In this document: positions 33,268 to 42,222 of the stretch, piece by piece
How the letters are laid out: each line of letters opens with the position of its first letter
Numbering within the stretch: position 1 is the stretch's first letter
Assembly: GCA_019310485.1 (NCBI GenBank)
Contig: JAFDEF010000020.1
Coordinates: 1 to 64,000, forward strand
Length of the DNA stretch: 64,000 nt
Direction: 5' to 3'
Source of the DNA: Deltaproteobacteria bacterium
GTDB lineage: Bacteria > Desulfobacterota > DSM-4660 > Desulfatiglandales > HGW-15
The notes under the pieces: model-generated
Seen by the model: the letters and a program-made list of their open reading frames with translations, nothing else
Databases searched by the model: none
Told to the model about the DNA's origin: nothing
Translations under genes and position numbers: made by a program

Positions 33268-34428
33268 TTAGGTTAATACCTTGAGCATCAGGGGGATAGC
33301 AACGAAAGTACCTACCGAGCTGCCGAGATTCGTAAAAACAACAACCATCAGGATACGCGTAATCTTGTTTCTCCAGAATCCTCTCACCGAAGAGATATCA
33401 TCGGCCAGGGTTTCAAAGTCCTTCACTTTCGGCTTGGCCACAAGTACCTCAACAAGCCCCGCCACCCATCCGGCTGCAATCATTGGATTAAGCGATGTAA
33501 GGGGTGAAGCAAGAATAGCGGCAAGAATGGTTAAGGGGTGCCCTAATGCCAGTGCTGCCCCGGCACCGGAGAGGCTGGCATTGGCAACAACCCACCACTT
33601 CACCATATGAGCAACTTTCACCTTGCCGGACATGAAAAACCCCAGCACAACGATACCTATAATAAGAACAGGAATAGCCCACTTCAGCACAGAGGAAAAC
33701 CTCCCTTTTGGAGGCACTTGCTCTAAGGGGAGCAGGTCAACAGGCTCATTCCAGTATTTTTGAATCCCCGGCACATGCCCGGCTCCAACAACGGCAATGA
33801 TTTTTTGCCCGGGTGCCGACTGGATCTTGCACGCCATGTACTGGTCTCTCTCGTCAATGAGAATTTTCCTAAGTTCTGGAAGGCTCTTCCCTATTTCAGA
33901 AATAAGCGCCTCAAGAACATCTTTTTTCTTAAGCTCTTCAATGTCTTCTTCCCTGATATCGCCCACCTCCCAAATAGTGCTTATCAATTGCCCCAGAAGC
34001 TTGATTTTTGACCAAAAGCTCATAAGACGCCATGTCCTTGACAGGGTAATGCGAATGTCCCGGTCAGCAAGATAGATAGAAGCCCCAACAGAGTGCGCAG
34101 CCTCAACGGCAGCGAGAATTTCCTGGCCCGGTCGGATACCCAGTTTCCGGCCAATTCGCCTCTGAAAGCTTGCAAACATAAGGTTTGACAGGAGAAGAAA
34201 GGCCTTTTTTTCTCTTATTATCTTTATTAGGTCAGTATCCTGCCATTTCTTCTTTTGCACAAGGGATTCATACCTTGCCTGGCATAGTTCCACGCTGACA
34301 GTGTCAGGTCTTTCTGCATTGATAACCCTTGTTACCAACTCTACGCTTTCCTGAGAGACATGGGCCGTCCCGATGAGTATGATTTCTTTTCCCCCACCCT
34401 TCAGCCTCAATATGTTCTGTTCATCCAT
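33268..34428 (-). CDS. TraB/PrgY-family membrane protein
   Basis: The N-terminal 220 residues carry the TraB-family pattern: EIILIGTAHVSQESVELVTRVI with the GTAH motif, DTVSVELCQARYESL, and later IAVVGAGHVPGI, the second conserved histidine block. The C-terminal third holds several hydrophobic segments (VLIIGIVVLGFFM, LAILASPLTSLNPMIAAGWVAGLVE and VVVFTNLGSSVGTFVAIPLML). In Enterococcus PrgY/TraB limits pheromone activity and the family is linked to membrane metalloproteases of the Tiki type. The role here is unknown. It follows the M48 peptidase gene, 47 bp away. Confidence 0.82.
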   Translation of the reverse strand: MDEQNILRLKGGGKEIILIGTAHVSQESVELVTRVINAERPDTVSVELCQARYESLVQKKKWQDTDLIKIIREKKAFLLLSNLMFASFQRRIGRKLGIRPGQEILAAVEAAHSVGASIYLADRDIRITLSRTWRLMSFWSKIKLLGQLISTIWEVGDIREEDIEELKKKDVLEALISEIGKSLPELRKILIDERDQYMACKIQSAPGQKIIAVVGAGHVPGIQKYWNEPVDLLPLEQVPPKGRFSSVLKWAIPVLIIGIVVLGFFMSGKVKVAHMVKWWVVANASLSGAGAALALGHPLTILAAILASPLTSLNPMIAAGWVAGLVEVLVAKPKVKDFETLADDISSVRGFWRNKITRILMVVVFTNLGSSVGTFVAIPLMLKVLT

Positions 34429-34475
34429 TTTGCTCGTATGCCGACTTGCAGCTAGAAGATTTGCTGAGTGGTGTA

Positions 34476-36314
34476 CTACGGGAGATTGTTTTTTCCTCCC
34501 GGGTGTGCTGAAAATCTTTTCAGTTGTTTTTCATAGTAAGATTTTCGTTCTCTTGCAAGGGAGAGGGCCTCCCTGGCAGCCCTGACCGCTTCTGCAACCC
34601 TTCCGTTAGCATACAGGGCCTCCGCCAGGGTGTCCAGGAAAATGGGAGATTTTTGGAGAGCCACCGCTCTTTCAGCCAGAACGAGTGCACAGGCGGGGTC
34701 CCTCAGCCTTTTCTCTGGCACTGTAACCAGGAGCCAGGCCAGGTTGTTCAAGGCAATTGCCCTGTTCTTGTCCACTTTGATTACTTTCTCATACGCCTTG
34801 ATAGCCTTATTGTATTTCCCTGCCTCGTGATACAGGAAGGCGAGTCTCTCAGTTAGTTCAATGTCTTGTGGATTTTTCTCTACACTGGCCTCCACGCTTT
34901 TTGCCACCAACCCCAAGATGATCATTTCTTTTTGAGGGCTGAAATCAAGAAAATATCCAGCGCCAATCATGCACACAAGGTAAATGCTGAAACAGACGGC
35001 TACAAACCTGCTATGTCTTTTTGCCAAAGATGGATCTTCGAGCAGGCGCCACAGGGTTTCCACTCTCTGTTTTATGCTAAAATGGTGCCAACTCGGCAGG
35101 TCCCTGATTTTACCGCTCAACATGGCGATCTTTTCCAGCGAGCTTATCGTAGGACGTGGTGTGCCCATCACTCTGGCCGAGTAAAGATCAGCTTGACGTT
35201 CAAAGTGGCGCATAAAAAATCCCATCAAGTAGCGGAAATAGAAAAAAATACTCAGCAATATAGGAATGGAGAGCAATAGGTAAAAAAGACTCGTGCCCTG
35301 TGGCCTGGATCCCCCAATCACGCTGCTGAAGTACGGCTGGGTCGCAAGGGAATAGAAAAAAATATCAAACAGCCCAAAGGACAACACGACGAACCCAAGG
35401 AAAAAGAAAAAATATAAAAACATGTGACGATACTTTGCATGTCCCATCTCGTGCGCCACTACTGCCTTGAGTTCCTCCGTACCGAGCATCTCCATCAGAG
35501 AATCTGTTATGAGTATATAGCGAAACCTTGGCAAAAACCCCATGATGCCGGCTGTCATCATGCGGCCTTCGAAAACACTCCACCTAAGAAGGCCTCGGTA
35601 CTTGAAGCCCTTTTCCCTCAAGAAATTTTCCACTTCTCTTACTTTTTGAGATGGGGCGAAAGGCCTGCATCCCCAGAAGTACTGGATAATAAGAGGCAGG
35701 AAAACCATAAGAAGCACAAGAAAAGCAGCAAAAAAAATAAGCTCTCCCGCGGGTGTGGCAAAAAAACGCAATGAGCCTATCCCTGTTGCAAGCGATATGA
35801 AGTCATAAATCAGCGAGATGGCAAACCACGGGAAAAGGATAGGCGCATTCAACCTGAAGTTTGAAATGATTAGCGATTTTCTGGAAATTACGGTGTGAAA
35901 AACGGCTACATAAGCCGAGTGAGAAAAATACCAAATGGTCACCAGGTAACCGAGAAAGACTCCAATGGCTGCCAGCCCTTGGAGCACAGAAAATGTTCTG
36001 AAACCAGGGATAATCTGAACCCAATACTTTAGATGAAATAAATACACGTCTAGCGCAAACAAGAAGATTGCCAGAATCGAGAGCCTCAGGACCAGCCCGT
36101 GATATTCTGCAACCGGGCTTCGTCCCCTTTCATCCTCTTCTCCTGCCCGCTCTTCAAGCCTCTGAAAGCCAAGGCGGCAGTAAACGCCAAAGACTACCCA
36201 CGTAGTAGAAAGCATAAGGACGGTGTAAGCGAGCGACTCTTTGGGGACGGTTTCCTGATAGCTTATATTGAAAATAAGCAAGACCACTATGAAATAAATT
36301 ATATTGTTAAACAT
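34476..36314 (-). CDS. M48-family integral membrane metallopeptidase with C-terminal TPRs
   Basis: A membrane zinc peptidase of the Ste24/HtpX type. About six hydrophobic segments precede the HExxH motif AHEMGHAKYRH (HEMGH at about residues 288-292), with further hydrophobic segments and ERQADLYSARVMG supplying the third zinc ligand. The last 130 residues are TPR-like (ALNNLAWLL, AVALQKSPIFLDTLAEALYANGRVAEAVRAAREAL), an addition to the core fold. I start at MFNNIIYF with TAGGAG before it, because the longer frame to 36365 encodes a basic stretch (FCGRGKGRGRNR) that comes from the adjacent dispersed repeat. Confidence 0.85.
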   Translation of the reverse strand: MFNNIIYFIVVLLIFNISYQETVPKESLAYTVLMLSTTWVVFGVYCRLGFQRLEERAGEEDERGRSPVAEYHGLVLRLSILAIFLFALDVYLFHLKYWVQIIPGFRTFSVLQGLAAIGVFLGYLVTIWYFSHSAYVAVFHTVISRKSLIISNFRLNAPILFPWFAISLIYDFISLATGIGSLRFFATPAGELIFFAAFLVLLMVFLPLIIQYFWGCRPFAPSQKVREVENFLREKGFKYRGLLRWSVFEGRMMTAGIMGFLPRFRYILITDSLMEMLGTEELKAVVAHEMGHAKYRHMFLYFFFFLGFVVLSFGLFDIFFYSLATQPYFSSVIGGSRPQGTSLFYLLLSIPILLSIFFYFRYLMGFFMRHFERQADLYSARVMGTPRPTISSLEKIAMLSGKIRDLPSWHHFSIKQRVETLWRLLEDPSLAKRHSRFVAVCFSIYLVCMIGAGYFLDFSPQKEMIILGLVAKSVEASVEKNPQDIELTERLAFLYHEAGKYNKAIKAYEKVIKVDKNRAIALNNLAWLLVTVPEKRLRDPACALVLAERAVALQKSPIFLDTLAEALYANGRVAEAVRAAREALSLARERKSYYEKQLKRFSAHPGGKNNLP

Positions 36315-36340
36315 GGCTCCTACCCGGTTTCTACCTCTGC

Positions 36341-36450
36341 CTTTACCCCGCCCGCAGAAAGCCACGGCTTTAGCCGTGGATGAATGCGGTTAAGGGCGGG
36401 CGGGATGTCGTACCACTAAGTCCCGCCGATTGCGAAGCAATTCGGCGAGA
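36341..36450 (-). repeat. Dispersed 110-bp palindromic repeat, copy 2
   Basis: The better preserved copy of the repeat seen at 25810-25920, in opposite orientation. Its hairpins are a perfect palindrome CCACGGCTTTAGCCGTGG (36363-36380) and CGCCGATTGC/GCAATTCGGCG (36424-36446). It occupies the region directly upstream of the M48 gene and may affect its expression. The rest of the 36451-36802 gap shows no gene or RNA that I can recognise. Confidence 0.75.
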
Positions 36451-36802
36451 CCTCTTCGCAAAGCGTGCACAAAAACCATCGCATACCCCATCATCCTGGG
36501 ACTCTCTTGCTTATAATTTTTATAGTCCATGACGCTAGCAGTGTCCATATTGTTTTAAGCCCGGATCAATCATGTACATGAAGTAAGGCTTGCCCCGCAT
36601 GGTCCAAGGAGAGCTCTGGATTTAGTCAAGACCACATGGGCTAGACTTCTTTTAGCGGGTAGTTAGAGAAGGATACGAGGCATACAAATATCCTTGAAAT
36701 TTGCGAAAGCATGGAGAGGAATATTAGCAAGAAAGATCACGTTTTTGCGGGCCAGGGAGAGCCGGTGTTGGCAGGAGAAAATATACCCGTAACTACCATG
36801 AC

Positions 36803-37114
36803 TTAATCAGCGCTTCCGCCCTTGACTTCCTCTTTCAAGAGGGGCTCAATCCCTTTAATAAACTTCTCAACATCATCAGGCCCAGTCAGAACCCTTACTT
36901 CCTTACCTTCAAAGGAAGCTGTATCGGCACAGGCAGTTGCGCAACCCTCAACAACCAGAATAATGTCAAGATCCTTGTTGCCTGGAGGGCAAAACTCGGC
37001 CTTTCCTTGAAGTCTTTCAGTTATTTGCTCAACCCCCCTAACGCGATCATATTCTGGGTTGCAACCGCCACAGTATTTGAGCCCTATCTTGAGCCCCTTT
37101 CTAGCGCTACTCAT
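36803..37114 (-). CDS. Small cysteine-rich CGGC-motif protein
   Basis: A protein of about 103 residues with LKYCGGCNPEYDR near the N-terminus (CxxC at about 15 and 18), FCPPGNKD in the middle and VEGCATACADT, four or five cysteines in all, as in small metal- or redox-cofactor-binding proteins. I do not know a characterised member. Its ATG lies inside the last codons of the 4-hydroxybutyryl-CoA dehydratase pseudogene (ATGAGTAG), so it was once translationally coupled to that enzyme. The frame remains intact although the upstream gene is broken. A GTG three codons earlier is an alternative start. Confidence 0.65.
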   Translation of the reverse strand: MSSARKGLKIGLKYCGGCNPEYDRVRGVEQITERLQGKAEFCPPGNKDLDIILVVEGCATACADTASFEGKEVRVLTGPDDVEKFIKGIEPLLKEEVKGGSAD

Positions 37115-37569
37115 CAATGCCACACAGTTTCTTTGCGGCTCTCTTCTTCTCCTCCATGTTGATACGCCGCGAGATCATAATTCTTTGTGCCTGCGGGGAG
37201 CCTGCGCCATGCATGCATTCAGTCAGATATCCCACGGCTGCCGATCCACTTACCGGTCACCTTAGATCTAAAGTCCTGCTCCGAGGGCATGGTCACCAGC
37301 AAACCGCCGGCAATACCCTGAGCAAGTCTCGCGATTTCATAAGGAAAACGGGTCACATTGTGCTTGTGGACATTAGCCAGCAGGGTGTTGACTGCGTATG
37401 TACCGCTTGGCTCCCTGTGCCCTTCGGATGCACAGGCAATGCAGCCGCAGTAAAGGGTTTCATTAAGGTGGTTCATTTCCACTATCTTGTCTTTAACGTG
37501 AGAAGCACCGGCCACTCCGTTGTACTCTGCAACGCTTTGAGCTGCCCCTATTAAGCCCGGATTCCGCAA
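37107..37569 (-). pseudogene. 4-hydroxybutyryl-CoA dehydratase remnant (C-terminal part, frameshifted)
   Basis: Two adjacent reading frames on the minus strand match consecutive parts of the C-terminal half of 4-hydroxybutyryl-CoA dehydratase/vinylacetyl-CoA isomerase (HpaB superfamily). The first (37219-37569) reads NPGLIGAAQSVAEYNG, HLNETLYCGCIACASEGH and VTRFPYEIARLAQGIAGG. The second (37107 to about 37230) reads AAVGYLTECMHGAGSPQAQ, RIMISRRINMEEKKRAAKK and LCGIDE. About 30 codons between them are missing and the frame changes. The 5' two thirds of the gene are absent, cut near 37570 where IS sequences begin. The enzyme is an FAD/Fe-S radical dehydratase of anaerobes. Confidence 0.8.
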
Positions 37570-37629
37570 GTATGGTTATATAATTCTATGTACGAACTTT
37601 GTTCTAAGTGTTAAAACCCTTATAAAAAA

Positions 37630-37802
37630 GGCTCCTCCCGTGGTATAATTGCTAATCATCACAAAGAAACTACCCCAAGGAGGAGCACGAAAAACGTGAA
37701 ACAGCTGAAATTGAGCATAGAACCTGATGATGGAATAGTCAACAAGAAGATTAAGGAAGAGTTCAGCCTTAAGAATGCGACTATATATGGCGGATATAAT
37801 CT
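37630..37802 (+). pseudogene. Truncated transposase start of a second IS (IS1380-like?)
   Basis: A GTG start at 37696 preceded by AAGGAGGAG opens a plus-strand frame reading MKQLKLSIEPDDGIVNKK and NATIYGGYN. It is cut after about 35 codons by the left end of the ISL3 element. The leading bases GGCTCCTCCCGTGG (37630-37643) with TATAAT next to them look like an IS end with its promoter. The residues recall the N-terminus of IS1380-type transposases, but the assignment is weak. A similar but inverted string around 39690-39711 could be its other end. Confidence 0.45.
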
Positions 37803-39145
37803 GGCTCCTCATGAGAATCTGTGCTGACAAATTGGTAGTTGAAGCTTACCGAGGCTATGAATCAAGGCCAGTGAGAATGTTTTCTCAGACCTATATCCAC
37901 GTGCGCGGTGGCTGATCACTTTGGCGTTATTATTCATCGCTTCGACTATGCCGTTGTCAATTCTCAAATCAAAATATGCAAGGATACCTTCTTCATGATT
38001 TCTCAGCATCCATGCAAAGTCTCGCAAGGGTTTCAATCTACTATGGGTAGCCCACCAAAACCACTGCTTCAGATACCTTGCTGCCCACCCTTTGCGTTTA
38101 TAGCTCCACAGCTTTCTGAAGAGTTCTTTAAGGAGATAAGCTTTAACCACTTTCAGGTTCATCTTGAGGAGTTCACTTGAACGGATTTTCTGTTTGTCAC
38201 TTAGATTCCAGGGGTTTTTGATCCACATATACTTGGTCCCCTTAAGGAGTTGAGGATCAGTTTCCTGGAGGGCCTTAGCTTCCATTTTCCGGACCTTGTC
38301 CACAGCTTCTATGAGATGTCGGACGATGTGGAACTTATCAAGTACGGTGACGGCTTCAGAGCAGTACTCATGAATCACATCAATATAGTTTTGCCACATG
38401 TCACAACAGATTCCCTCGATGCCCGCTGTGCGCTCTTTTCCCCACCACTGGAAAAACCGGCGCAAGGAATCTTTATCTCTATGGGCGCCGCTCCAGAGGA
38501 GCCGCTTTCGTTCAAGATCGTAAACATTGGTATGGTACGTATGGCCTCTTTTTCTGCTGATCTCGTCAATGCCAATGAATCGGACCCCTTTATAGTTTTC
38601 CCTCTCCCTTCCATACTCCACCGCCGCTTCCACTGCTGCACTGACAGTATTCCAGGAGACATTGAACAGCCCAGCCACCTGTTCCCATGGCAGCAATCTA
38701 CTCCAGAAGGCAAGCACAGTGATAAGGGGAAAACTGATGGGTCTTTTTCCCAAGCTCCAGGGAATTGCCTCCACCTTAATCCCATGTTCTGGGCAGTTGA
38801 CCCTCCTGGGTTGATAGTAAAGGAAGACGGGAATGCCCCACAAAGACACATGAGCCCATTTCCTCATTTTGAGCTTATCCTTAACATAAGAGCGTCTGCC
38901 ACACAGACCACAAGGCAGTTTTCGTCTCTTCCTGGCATCCAGGCTGATCCTCAGTTCGTTGCCTTCAAATTTGACGGAAACTACACGATGATCCTTGATT
39001 CCAAGAGTAAAACGTACGATACTTTCTATGAGCATGAGTCAACCTCCGTTACCGGGTATTTGGGTGAACACCCTAACTAACGGATTTGGCCCATGCTTTC
39101 AACTATTAAGACCTCCTCATTGAGCACAGATTCTCATGAGGAGCC
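37803..39145 (-). mobile_element. Insertion sequence of the ISL3 family, complete
   Basis: Perfect 23-bp terminal inverted repeats, GGCTCCTCATGAGAATCTGTGCT at 37803-37825 (given here only as a label of the end) and its complement at 39123-39145, enclose a 1343-bp element with one transposase gene. IRs starting GGCTC and this length are typical of ISL3. The flanking eight bases (TATAATCT on the left, AATATTTA on the right) do not form the expected 8-bp target duplication, so one side may have been rearranged after insertion. It lies inside an older truncated IS. Confidence 0.9.
37809..39035 (-). CDS. ISL3-family transposase
   Basis: A 408-residue DDE transposase. The N-terminal zinc-binding part has CGLCGRRS and a later NCPEHGIK. 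Next come LPWEQVAGLFNVSWNTV (helix-turn-helix), FIGIDEISRKRGHTY (first Asp), CCDMWQNYIDVI followed by VLDKFHIVRHL (second Asp), and NGIVEAMNNNAKVISHRARGYRS (Glu). All catalytic residues and the full length are present, so it may still be active. The stop codon lies within the left inverted repeat. Confidence 0.93.
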   Translation of the reverse strand: MLIESIVRFTLGIKDHRVVSVKFEGNELRISLDARKRRKLPCGLCGRRSYVKDKLKMRKWAHVSLWGIPVFLYYQPRRVNCPEHGIKVEAIPWSLGKRPISFPLITVLAFWSRLLPWEQVAGLFNVSWNTVSAAVEAAVEYGRERENYKGVRFIGIDEISRKRGHTYHTNVYDLERKRLLWSGAHRDKDSLRRFFQWWGKERTAGIEGICCDMWQNYIDVIHEYCSEAVTVLDKFHIVRHLIEAVDKVRKMEAKALQETDPQLLKGTKYMWIKNPWNLSDKQKIRSSELLKMNLKVVKAYLLKELFRKLWSYKRKGWAARYLKQWFWWATHSRLKPLRDFAWMLRNHEEGILAYFDLRIDNGIVEAMNNNAKVISHRARGYRSEKTFSLALIHSLGKLQLPICQHRFS

Positions 39146-39735
39146 AATATTTATTGCGAAGAATCCTGCCATTTGAAGCGTGACCACCAAAAGGTAATGG
39201 TTTTAAGAATGATAAAATGCTCTCATGGTTTGGCCAAGGATTTTGAAATCAAGTGGGTCAAGATATCTCCAGCCAGGACTGATTCTTAGGTGGAGACAGT
39301 AGCCTGCTTCTTTGTTAGGAAAGAAGACCAGTTCAGAGCTGTTGCGCTGCCTGATAAAGGGAAAAGCTGTGTGGAATAGCGGGCAAGATTGTATACAGGG
39401 GAAGTATGTTTATCTGAAGGTAAGCCACTGTTTGAGGGAATTATTCTCCGACGTTAGGTTGAGGAGCTGAGAGTTTGCGCAGGCATGAGGTTAGTATCCT
39501 TAGCAGAATTTGGGAAGGATATTTGACTTGTCTAAATGTTTAAGGATTGGCATAATGCGACGGCAGCGCTTTGATTGGTTAAAGGCATTGGGAAGCAATT
39601 ACGGAGACACATTGAAGTAGCAAGGGACAACCTGAAAGTGCCCAATTTTTTACGAGTTCATCAAGTTCTTACGCGGAAATTGTGATTAACTCCACGGGGC
39701 GGCACAGACCGGTTAAGCTTATCTGAAATATATTT
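39146..39735. other. Gap with no supportable gene, probable IS debris
   Basis: This stretch of about 590 bp between the ISL3 element and the TPR gene has no intact gene. One plus-strand frame reads protein-like in places (for example VACFFVRKEDQFRAVALPDKGK and HIEVARDNLKVPNFLRVH) but is interrupted by several stops. The string CTCCACGGGGCGGCAC near 39690-39705 partly mirrors GGCTCCTCCCGTGG at 37630. I read the stretch as decayed remains of the older IS. Confidence 0.4.
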
Positions 39736-42207
39736 ATGGGAAAAAGGAAGAAAAGGAAAAGACAAAAAGGTCCAAATAAAACTGCGCCGATAGAGGTCTT
39801 GGAAAAAAAGGCAAGTGATGCCTTGCAGGCTAGAAAATACCGGCAGGCTAGAGACTACCTTAAAGAGCTTTGCAAGCGTGACAGGGAAAAGTATCTGCCT
39901 GAGCTCATTGCGGCCCACGAAGGCCTTGCCCTCCAGATGATAAATGAGGGTCGATTCAGCGATGCAAAACAAGTGGTGGATCATTTAACCGATCTCGGGG
40001 CCACTGGGAAAAAAGGCTGGCTTGAGTTTATTGTCTCTTTTAAGCAAGGTGATTTCGTGAAGGCCGCTTGCGCAGCACTGCGATTGCTTGAGGAAGATGA
40101 TAATATAACTGAATCAGGCGAAAAACTATTAATGTATGATTCATTGGTCCTTCCCTTTGAAGCTCTTGATATTGCCAAAACACCTAAACAATTTTCAATC
40201 ATCAGGGAGGCCAACCAGGTTCAAGCAGCCCTGAAGCTTGTGAGTGAAGAGAAATATGAAGAGGCAATGGCCTGCTTGAGGGCTGTTTCGTTGAGTTCTC
40301 CATTTTCACACTGGAAATTGTTCGTGAAGGGATTGATCGCCTTTTACAAAATGGAAGAACAAAAGGCCCAAAAGGCCTTCAGCAAGTTGCCTGACGAGTC
40401 GATTCCTGCCAAGGCGGCCGAGCCTTATATGCTGCTACTTGGTAGTCGGGAGGGCTTGAAGAAGTATCAGAAAAGGGCAGATGTGCTCGGGCTAGCATGC
40501 TGGGTGGCTGCAAGGAAAGATCTGGAGTCAGTGTTGCCCAGGGCGGAGTATCTTTGGGGGGTAGGCCGGTTTCGGGACTCTTATGCCCATGTCAGGCGAA
40601 ACATTGAGGGATTTCCCTCTGAGGACCAGGGGATAATTCAGGGCCTTTCGGATTTCTATCTTAATGCGGTTTTCCAGATGAAGGAAAGGGACGCGGACAG
40701 GTATATTGACTTTTTGGACAAGATGGTGGCCAGAGGCAAGACAGATGGAGCTGAGAAGCTGATGATTCTGCGGACCATAGGCCTTTGGCTTGAGGATGTG
40801 GGGGCCGATGATCCCATGGTGTTGGGGGTTTGGAAGGAGTTTCTACGCTGGCATCGTGAGGTCCACGGGGAGAACAGGGATCTCCAAGCGCTTGTCTGTG
40901 TCCACCTTGGTGACCTTTTCTCAAGAGAGGTAATCAGGCATCCCCCATTTTTCCCCTTTTCTGGAGGAGCAACGTCAAGGCGGCCCGTGGTGCATAATGA
41001 GCGGCTGGCCCAGTACTGCTATGATACATGCCTCGAAATTGATCCTACCAACAAACAAGCCCATTTTTCCCTTCTGGCTCTCTATGAAAAGACGGGGCAG
41101 AAATCCAAAATAAACAAGAAGCTTGATGAAATCATTGAGCTTTTTCCAGAGGATAAGGATACGCTTTACAAGGCGGGCCTTAGGTGTGTGGACCGCAAGG
41201 CTTTTATAAAGGGCATGAAGTACCTGGAATGGGCCGCTAAACTTGACCTTCTGGATATGAGGGTGAGGGAGGCGTTAATTGTTTGCTGTATCAAAGCTGC
41301 CCTGGAGTATGCAAAGAGGTCCAAGGTTGAGCAGTACAGGCCCCTTCTTTCCAAGGCACTGGAGTATGGAGAATCAGATTCAGATGATTTCAATCTTGGA
41401 CATGCTTATCTGTACGCCCGATGGGCAACCTTTGAGCTTCTCAACAACAATGTGACTGATGCCGAGCAGTTGTTGGACAAGGCCTCAGAGCTTGGTCGTC
41501 ATGAGCCAAGATTTTTATATTTTAAATTCCTTGTTGGAAGGCTCTATCAAGTTCCGTCCAAGTACATGAGTAGTATTGAGAAGAGGGTAAAGAAGGAGTT
41601 TTCAGGCCGGGCCTCTCCTGAAAAGGCGATAGCCTTTGCTGATGTAATATCTTATTTCCAACGTGCCTCCCGCACAATTCCCAAGTGGTTTAAGGAAGAA
41701 CAGAGGAGGGTTAATAGGTATATTCGAAAGACGGCCAAAGGGGAATTTTCACAGGCGCAGGCAAGGGTGTTTGTCGAATATGCGCTTCAGAACACGGACG
41801 AAGATCTGGCCTGGAGCTATATAAATAAGGCCCTTGAGCAAAACCCGGATGATCCCTACTTTCTTTTCGTGCGCTTTCAGTTAGAGGTTGGTTCCTTCTA
41901 TGGCTTTGTGGACGAAGAGGAATTGGACGAACTTAAAAGGATCCTGAGTCTTGCACAAAAGCAAAGGGATCAGGAACTGATCCCCAGGATAAGAAAGACT
42001 ATTGAAGAGATAGAGAAAATGGGCTCTGTTCGTGACATCTTTGACAACCATGATGAAGAGTTGGACGAGGAGGAAGAAGATCTTGATGAAGCGGTGGATA
42101 TATTTGTGGAGAATCTGTTGAGGGAGGCCAATAAAAAAAGGCCCGGGAGACAAAGGAAAAAAAGAAATAGTCCTTCAGGTGCCACACAATTAAATCTTTT
42201 TGATTAA
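39736..42207 (+). CDS. Large TPR-repeat protein of a chaperone cluster
   Basis: An 823-residue soluble protein with a very basic N-terminus (GKRKKRKRQKG) and many TPR-like helical pairs: ALQARKYRQARDYLKELCKRD, MINEGRFSDAKQVVDHL, LVSEEKYEEAMACLRAVS, AQYCYDTCLEIDPTNKQAHFSLLALYEKTGQ, and AWSYINKALEQNPDDPYFLFVR. It ends in an acidic stretch (HDEELDEEEEDLDEAVD) and a lysine/arginine-rich tail. No enzyme domain is seen. It lies 15 bp before a J-domain gene and heads a five-gene plus-strand cluster, so it may be a substrate adaptor or scaffold for the Hsp70 encoded downstream. The start lacks a clear ribosome site. Confidence 0.7.
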   Translation: MGKRKKRKRQKGPNKTAPIEVLEKKASDALQARKYRQARDYLKELCKRDREKYLPELIAAHEGLALQMINEGRFSDAKQVVDHLTDLGATGKKGWLEFIVSFKQGDFVKAACAALRLLEEDDNITESGEKLLMYDSLVLPFEALDIAKTPKQFSIIREANQVQAALKLVSEEKYEEAMACLRAVSLSSPFSHWKLFVKGLIAFYKMEEQKAQKAFSKLPDESIPAKAAEPYMLLLGSREGLKKYQKRADVLGLACWVAARKDLESVLPRAEYLWGVGRFRDSYAHVRRNIEGFPSEDQGIIQGLSDFYLNAVFQMKERDADRYIDFLDKMVARGKTDGAEKLMILRTIGLWLEDVGADDPMVLGVWKEFLRWHREVHGENRDLQALVCVHLGDLFSREVIRHPPFFPFSGGATSRRPVVHNERLAQYCYDTCLEIDPTNKQAHFSLLALYEKTGQKSKINKKLDEIIELFPEDKDTLYKAGLRCVDRKAFIKGMKYLEWAAKLDLLDMRVREALIVCCIKAALEYAKRSKVEQYRPLLSKALEYGESDSDDFNLGHAYLYARWATFELLNNNVTDAEQLLDKASELGRHEPRFLYFKFLVGRLYQVPSKYMSSIEKRVKKEFSGRASPEKAIAFADVISYFQRASRTIPKWFKEEQRRVNRYIRKTAKGEFSQAQARVFVEYALQNTDEDLAWSYINKALEQNPDDPYFLFVRFQLEVGSFYGFVDEEELDELKRILSLAQKQRDQELIPRIRKTIEEIEKMGSVRDIFDNHDEELDEEEEDLDEAVDIFVENLLREANKKRPGRQRKKRNSPSGATQLNLFD

Positions 42208-42222
42208 ACCGGAGGAAGGGTA

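Noticed and set aside
33069..33284. Plus-strand 71-codon frame between the pilin and TraB-family genes
   Set aside because: No family resemblance, no ribosome site, and it overlaps the 3' end of the TraB-family gene in antisense.
36314..36365. Longer N-terminus of the M48 peptidase (FCGRGKGRGRNRVGA)
   Set aside because: These codons derive from the adjacent dispersed repeat and have no ribosome site; the inner ATG before the first membrane helix is preferred.
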